From Asterella californica (taxonomy: Eukaryota; Streptophyta; Marchantiopsida; Marchantiales; Aytoniaceae): a stretch of DNA of 64,000 nt. Both the position numbers and the translations under genes were made by a program. Positions within the stretch are counted from its first letter, which is position 1, and each line of letters starts with the position of its first letter. Of this stretch, positions 55,397 to 64,000 are shown piece by piece. The notes beneath the pieces were generated by a model. That model made no database searches and was not told the origin of the DNA. It worked only from the letters and a program-made list of their open reading frames with translations. The stretch is taken from contig JAYKYS010000001.1 in the NCBI GenBank assembly GCA_036924285.1, positions 2,465,501 through 2,529,500 of the forward strand, written 5' to 3'.

Positions 55397-56060
55397 AATT
55401 AGTTCAGTGAATTGAACTAATTGTGAAGTTTACCAGGTTTTCACCTCCTCCCGCCCTCTCTTTGGGTATTGATCATTAACCATTGATCGGTATCGCACCA
55501 AGACTACGGTACTTATCAACGGTCAACCATCAAATCCTTTCGGGGTAGTTCAAGAGGCGGCTCAAGGTTGTCCTCTCTCTCTCGCCAACCCTCTTCAACA
55601 TTTTCCAAAGAGTATAGTGTCGTTCCGAGGTTGATAGCGACGCAAACTCATTGAGCTTGATTGAATAGCTCGAGGAAAAACCTTATACATGTGAAATATA
55701 AACTGTAAGAAACTGTTACAATGGGGAAACATCTTCACATATTACGTAAGAACTTAGAAGTCAATTAATGTTTTCAGTGCTCTAAGAGTTGTGTTTGAAA
55801 CATTATTACAGTCAAAGTGACTGGGGTCACTTGTTTTCACTTCATGTTTACCTATATCAGAAAAAATTTCCTAAGGGAATACCTTGATGGCCAGTTTGCC
55901 TACTTTGGAGTAAATTATATACTAGAGAAAAATATTATAGAGAAACCTAGAGAAATAGAGAAAAATATTAAATTCAAAAAATTATATATTTTCTATATTA
56001 GAGAAAAATTATAAATTCTTTATATATTCCTAAAAAGAATTCGGTGTGAGAAGGCAGGAC

Positions 56061-56090
56061 AAGACGGATCTCATTTATGAGATCCGTCTT
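56061..56090. repeat. 14-bp perfect inverted repeat with 2-nt loop
   Basis: AAGACGGATCTCAT and ATGAGATCCGTCTT flank TT. A smaller hairpin (ATCTAC, AG, GTAGAT) follows at about 56092-56105. Confidence 0.95.
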
Positions 56091-57350
56091 CATCTACAGG
56101 TAGATCCCGACTATCTTGGTCCCAACTATCTTTATCCCAGTGACACCTCAAACAAATAGTTCAGAGTTGGGCGCCTGGCATCATGCGATCTGGAATTTTC
56201 TCTGGTGCTCGGGTAACATCGACATTACCCTGTGTACAGGTTATCTTGTTGTTAGCTAATGAATTAAGGGCGAGAGGATAGCAACGAATATTTATTTGCT
56301 GCTAGCCTCTGGCACTTATACCCTTAGAAACGTATTTCTCTGTCCTCCTCGTATGGATTATGTCCGGACTATCTCTCAACTCTAGGAACATCTATCACTT
56401 AATATTTCGAGAGAAAGTTGATTTCCTTCACCGCTTAGAGTACAATTTTCAGATAACACTTAATTGTTTTCTGATAACAGAAAGTCTACATTTTCTACAA
56501 CAGTTCTCCGATGTCACAATAGCATGCCCTCTACTCCAGCATCCAAGAACGTAGATGTAAAACCTTATTCCACCCAATAACCAGCAAGAATTTCACCAGC
56601 TTCTTCAACTTGTTGTTTTTCCTTAACTGGCGTAAAAGTCCGGTTGCATGCATATCTCTCCTGTACTAAATGCATAGCCTCGCAAATACATAGGTATATT
56701 CTTTTAAATTTTAACTTGTTTGGATGATCTGACGTGTCGTTCAACTTGATGATTCTGAACGAAAGAGAAAACGTATCTTAGATTCGTTCTGAACGCATAT
56801 ATATGGGATGATCCTTGTGACGGGGAGTCTGAAGTCTCCTGAAAAGTCCAGGCAGAAAAAGAATGAGGATCTTTGTTGCGTAAAGCAACACTCAGCATTA
56901 CACTGCCCAGACCAGGACAGCTCGTACATTATCGCTAACCATTTAGACTAGTCTAAGAGTGAGTGCACTGCGTACCGAATACTCTTTTTGCGATCCTTCA
57001 AGAAGAGTCGACGCAAAAGCTGGAATGCTCCAAGGATGCAAGGATACAGACGGCGTCAGGATGACGAAAGCATCAGCAGCCGGAATCGGCCATTCCGGCC
57101 TTTGTTTCACCTGTTTGGATGGAACTTTTTGATTCTTCCCATTCACGTTCATGGATCAAGTAGGAAGCGATATATATATATATCTCGTCGGGGCGGTCTA
57201 AAGCTGAGCAGGGCGCGGTCTTGAGCTGCGGGAAGGATTTGACACACCAAAGAAGATGGCGGGAACTGGAAAGCACCCATCGGCTTGAATAACTGGTAAT
57301 TGAACTGATTTCACCCGTTCTCAAAGGAGTTGCTTGTGTACCCTTTGGAT

Positions 57351-57570
57351 TGTCAGTGTGCAGTCCGTTACTCCATTGCTCTATGAGATTCTGGTTCTTT
57401 CAACCGCCTTCGTGTGGGATTTCTCTAGTTCAGCTGAATTCGAGCTTGCTTTATTGACTTACCACGTGAAGGAAAGGCTCGGAAGTTTAGCTCCCCTTGA
57501 TAAATCTCTAGTTCTGATGGGTAAAATTATAGAAGAATTACCGGGTGCTGCTGAAAGCTTTGAAATATAA
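57351..57570 (+). CDS. Exon-like fragment, unknown protein
   Basis: After a possible acceptor (GTGTGCAG) the plus frame reads V-T-P-L-L-Y-E-I-L-V-L-S-T-A-F-V-W-D-F, then Y-H-V-K-E-R-L-G-S-L and ends E-E-L-P-G-A-A-E-S-F-E-I-stop. It has no ATG at its start. It looks like a terminal exon but I found no partner exons and no family. It may be a remnant. Confidence 0.2.
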
Positions 57571-57800
57571 AGGATGTCTACGTTAGATACAGGTGTTGAA
57601 CTATCATGGTGTCATAAACAGTTACCCCGACTGTTTATTACACAAGTGACAGGTGCAGCTTCAGTTTGACAAACTCACAAACTGAAACCTTCGAAGTAGA
57701 AAGGATGTCTAGATCTACGGTAGATACAGGTACTTGCATCATCGTTAACGTTGTGCAGCTGCTTCAAATTGACAGCCTCACAGACTGAACATGTTTAGTT
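57560..57800. repeat. Diverged tandem duplication, about 120 bp per unit
   Basis: Both units contain AAAGGATGTCTA, TAGATACAGGT and a GTGCAGCT.C block ending CTCACA.ACTGAA. The first follows GAAAGCTTTGAAAT.TAAA and the second GAAACCTTCGAAGTAGAA, so the duplication begins inside the end of the exon-like frame at 57351-57570. Confidence 0.7.
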
Positions 57801-58188
57801 TGCGAGTTCTGGTTGAACTTCGTTTTCTTTCTACACGTGCACTAGTACTTATTCGTGATTCGACTCCTAGCTTCGAGCGACTTTACTTTACAATGGTCAT
57901 GTTAAAGTTGAAAAATATGAGAAGTCTCTTGAGGTCTTTACCCGAGCTAGGATCATGATGTGGGTCTAGGAATGATCGGTTCGTCAATCGAGCCCAGTAC
58001 TGAATTAGTGAGGATCCTGTAGCTTTCTTCCTGCTTGTTGTCGAAGACCATATCCACGTCAAGCACGCGAGGTGCCCGCTTTGAATTCTAACCTCTCATC
58101 TGTTTGAATCGTTGTGAATCCTTTACAGTTCCTTGGACCTACTACCAAGCGTTGGGTTGAAGTCACCAGTTCCGTCTCGTCTCCAAGG

Positions 58189-58196
58189 TATATATG
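58189..58196 (+). promoter_or_regulatory. TATA-like element upstream of the P450
   Basis: TATATATG lies about 130 bases before the ATG at 58326, a usual distance for a plant TATA box with a 5' UTR near 100 bases. Assigned by motif and position only. Confidence 0.35.
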
Positions 58197-58325
58197 TGTA
58201 TATACAGTGATAAAATACTTTGAAGCGACGTGGATATCCAGCGGCGAGTACAAGTGATCAGATCTTTTGCACCTAGGGTTTGACGCACAACGTCAGTCTG
58301 AGAGTAAGCCTTTGGCGTTCAGAGG

Positions 58326-60925
58326 ATGACGACGGAAGGCTTTGGTTTCGCTGCAGTTGAATGGTGGCTCGACAGGTTACTGGACTTGCGAGTGGCGGCA
58401 GTGTCATTCTTGCTTCTAGCTCTATTGACAAGGTTAACTTGGAAGAGTATCGTCGTCAGATACAAGAAGGACATACCTGAACCCCCTGCATGGCCAGTAA
58501 TTGGTCACATTCACCTCTTCGGCGAACTTCCCCATCAGCGTCTGATGAAACTTGCTGGACGATATGGACCGCTTATGTCATTAAGGCTCGGTACGCTTCG
58601 CATCATAGTCGCAACTGATGCTGCAATGGCAAAAGAATTCTTCAAAACGCAGGACGCGGTATGGGCATCTCGTAGTCGCACTGACTTCGCAGAGTTCTTC
58701 TTCTACAATATTAACGATATGGTCCTGCAGCCACTAAATGACGTATGGCGGAAGTTGAAGAAAATATACTTCTCAGAGTTCTTGTCTATCACGAATGTCG
58801 AAAAGCAGAAGGTAAACGGGCTACTCTTTCCTGGTCATCATGCTTTTTGCAACAGAAGGTATCGATCGCATCGACTACCATGATATTATGTATATATGTT
58901 TGTACATGTACAGATCGCTTCTAGTAGAGACCATTTCTAGATCTCTTCATACCATTGAACGCCTAGTAGCTCTAAGATCTACAATCTGAAATCTCAGTGC
59001 TATCAGTGCCGTTCCTGGCTGATATCACAGATGCCCCCACTCACATCGCAGTTAGGTTCCACGCATGGCAAATGTCAAATCAAATCCCAGTTACGGAGTA
59101 CGTGTCAGCTCGAGGTTAACTTAGTCCGTCTGACTTAGTGCCTAAGGACTATTAGTGAAACGTTAGCTTTTAATTAATAGCCCTTTCTTCCGGGGTGCAT
59201 GTCCTAGGCTCGAATTCTAAAGGCTACCATACGTGAGCGTAGTAGCATAATTGTAGTTTAAGCGCTGAATCCATGTTTAATTTGTTCTACTCTTTCACGC
59301 TGACCACCAACGTCTAGATTCATGATCACCTTTGGTTGGAACTGAGTCTAATCTTGAAAGCTACTTGAGCGAACTGATAGGAAGAAGGTGTAGAGGATCC
59401 GAAAGTGGGTTGTGGGATGGCAATATTAATTGTTGTTACATTATGACATCTTGCAATTGTATGAAATGCAGGATGACAGGCATGAGTCCACAATGTGCTT
59501 GGTGAACTCTCTATTGGCATCAGCACGGGAAAACAAATCAATTAACCTGTACGCTGCAGTGGCTTATATGAACTCTTACCAAATGACCAAACTTATTTTC
59601 GGCAAAAGGTTGTGTTCAGAGTACACTGCTCGCGAGTCGACTGCAGGTGAAAAGAAGACCCTGGCAGAAATCATACGCGATCTTGCCACTGTCGACTTCC
59701 TCTCACTGGGTGAATGCTTCCCATGGCTGAAGTGGCTGGATTTGGACGGCGTGGTGAGAAAATTGAAGAATCTCCATTCTGAATTCGACAGCTATCTCTG
59801 CGAACTACTCGAAGAGCGTCATCGCCAACTTCTGGATGGCGGCGAGGACGATGACTCGATAGACTTATCGCGCGCCTTGCTGTCATTTCTGGACAAGGAG
59901 GATGGGTGCGGCTTGACATATTTGAACATCAAAGGTGCTATTGCGGTAAGTTCTATGTAAAATAATTTGTTATCGTCCAGAGGTCTCTCGCTTACCATCG
60001 ATATCACACTCGTGGGCGAATATTTACGCCAATAAATAATCTGACTTTAGCGTACGGGTACTAGTGTTAATTTAGAGGACTGTCACATTTATCTGTCAGT
60101 ATCATTGTTCCCGTTGAAACTCAGCTGGATGCACCCGTTGTCTATTTAATTTTGCTTCTCATGCTTGCTAGCTCTTGATCTACAAGCAAAGGTTACAGTT
60201 AGTCGGACTCTAGCTCACCAGGACTTGCTTGAAATAGGATCCGGACGCTACGGGTTGTTTACCATGCTGATCTCTGTACCATTGCCATCCGGAAGGATAT
60301 GTTCTCAGCTGGTATAGAGACTACGGCGGCCTTGGTAACGTTTGCAGTAGCTGAGGTAATGAGACATCCAGATGCTAAGCAGAAGCTGGTGAAGGAACTG
60401 GATGACGTTGTGGGCCGCGAAAGATTGGTGGATGAGTCAGACCTTGTCAACCTCAACTACGTCAAGATGGTGGTCAAGGAGACCTTGCGACTTCATCCTC
60501 CGCTCCCGTTGCTGTTAAGTCATGCCTCAATTGCTTCCAGTGTTGTCGCTGGATATCACATTCCAGAGGGCACTCAAGTGTTCGTAAACGTCTATGCTAT
60601 ACATCGGGATCCACAGTACTGGGAAGACCCCTTAAGCTTCAAGCCAGAAAGATTTTCGGATAACTCTATCGACGTGAGAGGCCAACATTTTGAACTCCTG
60701 CCTTTCGGATCCGGTCGAAGGCAGTGTCCAGGCATGAACATGGGCTTGGCTACTTCCGAACTCGTTCTAGCTCGGCTTTTCCATTGCCTCGATATTTCAC
60801 TTCCTCCGGGAATGAAACCAGCAGATGTGGATATGACTGAGAAAACAGGGGCTGGAACGGCTTTGGCCAACCCTCTTCGAGTTGTTGTGAGTACACGATT
60901 ACCCGAGGAAGTTTACAGTATGTAG
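58326..60925 (+). CDS. Cytochrome P450 monooxygenase, A-type (CYP71-clan-like), three exons
   Basis: Exons 58326-58811, 59472-59945 and 60296-60925, with phase-0 GT-AG introns of 660 and 350 bp, join to 529 codons, a normal P450 length. Residues about 21-38 form the N-terminal ER anchor, followed by K-K-D and the Pro-rich hinge P-E-P-P-A-W-P-V-I-G (51-60). The I-helix oxygen-binding motif A-G-I-E-T-T is at 325-330 and starts exon 3. The K-helix E-T-L-R is at 382-385, P-E-R-F at 437-440, and the heme loop F-G-S-G-R-R-Q-C-P-G at 457-466, with Cys464 as iron ligand. All key residues are present, so the enzyme should be active: NADPH/O2-dependent hydroxylation of a small lipophilic substrate. The intron just before A-G-x-E-T-T is the conserved A-type plant position. 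I cannot name the family or substrate, and no pathway neighbours are in the window. Confidence 0.95.
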
Positions 60926-61219
60926 ACAGTGCTATCCGGAACTCTTCCAACGGCTGCGCTGGTCAAGGCATCTCTCCGTGGAATCTCGACTGGAGAAAAT
61001 GAAGCATCATTCATGAGAACCGAGGCTACATCTGTAGCATCACAGTTCAGTTAACTACGTCATGTAGCATCAGAGCTCAGTTAGCTTGACATAGTTCTTT
61101 GATGGGATGCCTTTCGCTTCTACATGTAGTTCGTTCTTTTGTACCCCAGGTGGTACTTTTCCCACCTGTTCGAATGGTATTCTTAAGGTAGCACACAGAA
61201 CGTGTTGTTTAGTAAGTAT
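60926..61219. other. P450 downstream region and end of gypsy remnant
   Basis: P450 3' flank to about 61060. From 61070 the minus strand is open but has lost similarity to gypsy integrase, so the left border of the remnant is unclear. Confidence 0.3.
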
Positions 61220-62120
61220 GATACTTTTTTGACCTATCATGAGCTCCATTGGCATGTAACTCGTTACCGAGCTATGCATCATTTGATCTGTCCATAGCAC
61301 AAACGGTAAGAGTCGAGGTCACTCACTCTTCTTTTCATTGCAGGCCTTCACCAAAGCTTTCACAATGGATGGATGATCAGGTTTGCTCTTAGCATTTCTT
61401 TCGAGGTTGAAGACAGTTGTCAATGACAACTTCATCTCACTTGCAAAGTATTCACGAGCCTCATGTGCATCTACCTCTCCTTGATCAGTAGTGAACTTTC
61501 TGACACATCCATGTCGACAAACAATCTTTTTCTATTTACATACCTCCTTTAGTTGTCTTTGTCCGAAGTATTCTATACTCAACTTTATTTGAAAGATCTT
61601 CTCGAACAAGTACCAAGTACCTTATCTACCACAACCCAATCATCATAGTTACAAAGTCTATGACCCCTCTGAAGTGGATGCCAATGGATAAGTTGGGTGT
61701 AATCATTCTCTATTTCAGATGTTTGAATACATTTGACATGTTAAACACATACTCCACACAAGATAAGACATTCATGTACATGTTCTTCTACCAATATCGC
61801 TCTTTAAGCTTCATAAAAACTATTCAAATCTATCGATATCCAACCCAAAGATTCTCATGAAATGCTCTAAGTAACTTCTGTTGATCTTCTTTGTCACATA
61901 TCACTTGTAGCGGTGTCTCACCCTTCTGCTTTGATTGCTTTCAAAGAAACCCATCCTACAACATGAAGTTGTAGATCTTCCTTTGAACTTCTCTGAAACT
62001 CTCAGCTGTCCAACCTCATTGCTTGATCAACGTACTAAAGTATCTCTCAATGTCAAGCAATTAACCATCATACAACCCTTTAACAAATAACTCATCTTTC
62101 CTTGGAACGTGCTTGTAGAG
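61220..62120 (-). pseudogene. Ty3/gypsy integrase remnant (zinc finger and core)
   Basis: Read on the minus strand from 62120 down, conserved pieces appear in order. They are E-R-Y-F-S-T-L, W-T-A-E-S-F-R-E-V, V-I-C-D-K-E-D-Q-Q-K-L-L-R-A-F-H (finger His), M-K-L-K-E-R-Y-W, G-I-H-F-R-G-V-I-D-F-V-T-M (core Asp), R-Y-L-V-L-V-R-E-D-L-S-N, F-T-T-D-Q-G-E-V-D-A-H-E-A-R-E-Y-F (second Asp), H-P-S-I-V-K-A-L-V-K-A-C, and L-W-T-D-Q-M-M-H-S-S-V-T-S-Y-M-P. Stops lie at several expected Trp codons (for example before P-R-L-L-P-F), and frames shift repeatedly. Same clade as the piece at 32.2-32.8 kb. The 61070-61300 minus frame is its left end. Confidence 0.85.
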
Positions 62121-64000
62121 TACAAGGTTTGTCTTTTACGTCATTAGTAGTACAAAAGATATCGTCTCAAAGAGAACTGGAGTCAAACCGTGTAACTTGC
62201 AGTAAAATTGATCATAACTTTGTCTTGGAGATCAAACTCTAAATTCCCTCCTTAAACACAACCAAAATCCATGAAAAATACTAAGTAAGTAGCACTTTGT
62301 CCCGGAGCTCTCCTAAGCTACTCAATAACCCAACTTCAGTCTGAAAATCCACCCAGAATCCTTCCAACAAAGAGTAGATGTTGACGTCCGGTACGTTAGC
62401 TTCTGAGGAGTTAACTTCCAAGTGCTGACCTCCTAGCGTTGACCTCCACTCTCATCGTGAGGTCTGCATCAATGTATACACTCTATACTTGAGTTCAGTA
62501 TGTGTCGCAAGCACCTTCTTCACTCAGAAATATATCATCGACCTCATGTCGGATACAAAAATAGATCTCTATAGGACGTATGTCCCCTACCACTAGTTCC
62601 AAGTGTGACATGTGAAGCACGTACTACCATTTTCAGTCACCAAGAACTCCTCACTCCTAGACTAATTGCTACCTCTCTATGTACATCAAATGGTACACTT
62701 CTAGAATGATAAGGAAGTAGACTCCTCTACTAACAACTTGTGATTCTCTTGTATGCTGACTGATGCTTCACTCTCCGTGTTGAGTGGGTGGATAGATCAA
62801 GCCTCTTCGTGTATAACAGTCCTCTCACACATATACGTTTCCTCCTGATAATCTATCCCTACACCTACCACTCCTTTTGGCTGAACAAAATGTTAGTTTA
62901 AAAGCACTCCTGGTACTTAACATTATAATGTACAGACTTTCAACTCCTCCTTGCTCTCTCTCCCTTCCTTGCATGGTTAGCACACCCTCAACCCCTGACA
63001 CACATAGCTAACTTCCAAGTAATCACATAGATTACTCAGAGATATGCATGAAAGACTCACATAAGATCTATAGGTATGAAATCCACTACTGAGGAGGATA
63101 GACTCAAGACTACACAGAAGAGTTATAACCTAGACTTGACTCCTTTCTCTCGCTACTCCTAGATCCTCATACTCCTTCTTAGAACTAGCTAGCAAGTAAC
63201 TATAGCACCTAACAAATCGCAATGGAGGCACAGGGCAAGCAAGACCTTATAACCCCCAACACAAAACACCCACGCACCTCAAGGACACCATATCAGCCAC
63301 CAAAGATTAAGAGAAGGCACCAAAAAGTGCAAAACCTAAACTAAAAAACAAAAAGATAATCTGAGTATTCATTCTTTACTTGCCAAGTGATGCTTCAAAA
63401 TAACCACCACTAAAAGTAACATATGAAAGTCTAATATGAGAGATCTGACACTTGTAACTTACAACTAACGATGACTTCTGATATGTTGACATCTGGTAGA
63501 TCGACCTCTAAACCACATCCACTTCTTGATCTGACGTCCTAGTGGATAAGGAAGATCAGAAGCAACTCATTCTACTAGTCTTTTCTCCTGGTGCTACCTC
63601 TAACTCACTACATATGGTGTATGAGTAGATGACCCCTCCTGGTCATCAGTAGATGACCCCTCCTGCTCCACAAAGGGATCAAAGGATAGAGTAAGGTCTA
63701 GAGACCTAGAAGAGAGCTCTTCTCTATCCTGATCATATCTTTGATATCCTCCTGAAGTCTGAAAGTGTAAAGCATAGAGTCTCTCTGCAGCCGTCCTAAG
63801 TCCTCTGGTCTGCTCACAACCACCCTAGTCTTCTTCTGAGCGGGCTCGAAAGAAGACTGTAGTAAAGTCTCTAAACCTCTCTCTTTCTCTCTTGAGTTGT
63901 ACATGCTCCTTGACTCGATGTGTCAACATAATCTTCAAAGAGACTATTTGTCCCAACTGAACTATCATCCAATACAACTTCCGTCTTAGTCGTATCGACT
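62121..64000. other. Pyrimidine-rich stretch to window end, no clear gene
   Basis: The plus strand is rich in C and T. Because the integrase remnant runs on the minus strand, its RNase H and RT should lie here, but I recognise none. The minus frame at 63698-63904 (ATG at 63904; S-R-E-K-E-R-G-L-E-T-L-L, then K-K-T-R-V-V-V-S-R-P-E-D-L-G) is protein-like without a known domain and could be gag or a linker from an old element. A short GTAGATGACCCCTCCTG direct repeat lies near 63626-63663. Confidence 0.3.

Larger units (their letters stand above)
53717..57290. other. Non-coding stretch right of the copia element
   Basis: No supported gene; short ORFs here have no recognisable content. It contains a 29-bp tandem repeat, two perfect or near-perfect hairpins, and an AT-rich patch near 55900-56040. 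Confidence 0.35.

Noticed and set aside
1..64000. tRNA, rRNA, CRISPR arrays, bacterial-type operons or prophage
   Set aside because: No cloverleaf, ribosomal or spaced-repeat pattern was recognised by eye, and the gene structures are eukaryotic. A covariance-model scan would be the decisive check for small RNA genes.

Overview
This is nuclear DNA from a land plant. Two split genes have plant GT-AG introns, one of them is an A-type (CYP71-clan-like) cytochrome P450, and plant classes of Ty1/copia, Ty3/gypsy and CACTA elements fill much of the rest. Moderate GC, introns of a few hundred bases and sparse genes would fit a bryophyte or other non-seed plant. That placement is a guess; nothing here fixes the species.

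Layout. 1-4500: minus-strand decayed Ty3/gypsy element cut by the window edge. 7265-10385: nine-exon gene for a mitochondrial OXA1/YidC-family insertase, with two telo-box motifs upstream. 10.4-29.5 kb: mostly non-coding, with a short retroposon bounded by a 15-bp target duplication (14355-14770), two possible small single-pass membrane proteins (19214 and 25095) and several hairpins and tandem repeats. 29.5-31.1 kb: a broken, protein-like locus of unknown function. 32.2-32.8 kb: gypsy integrase tail, minus strand. 33.7-35.1 kb: an unrecognised inverted-repeat transposon with about 165-bp TIRs and a TA target duplication. 36.0-37.5 kb: CACTA (TNP2-type) transposase pseudogene, minus strand.

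39450-53711 is a complete but mutated Ty1/copia element (LTRs 263 and 243 bp, TSD CTTTG). A young Ty3/gypsy element (41806-50569) sits inside its pol region; its 915/916-bp LTRs differ only by one G. The gypsy carries an intact 1628-codon gag-pol ORF and, unusually, three small ORFs in a long leader, one with a zinc knuckle. 58326-60925 is a three-exon, apparently intact P450 gene (529 aa). 61.2-62.1 kb is another minus-strand gypsy integrase wreck, followed to the window end by pyrimidine-rich sequence without a recognisable gene.

The two solid host genes are unrelated: OXA1 inserts proteins into the inner mitochondrial membrane, while the P450 should be an ER-anchored monooxygenase of unknown substrate. 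The rest records successive transposon insertions followed by decay, much of it by G-to-A changes on the coding strand (Trp to stop), as expected after cytosine methylation. A second theme is an excess of short perfect hairpins. The best candidates for something undescribed are the multi-ORF gypsy leader, the TA-flanked TIR element with its abutting 222-bp repeats, and the hairpin class.
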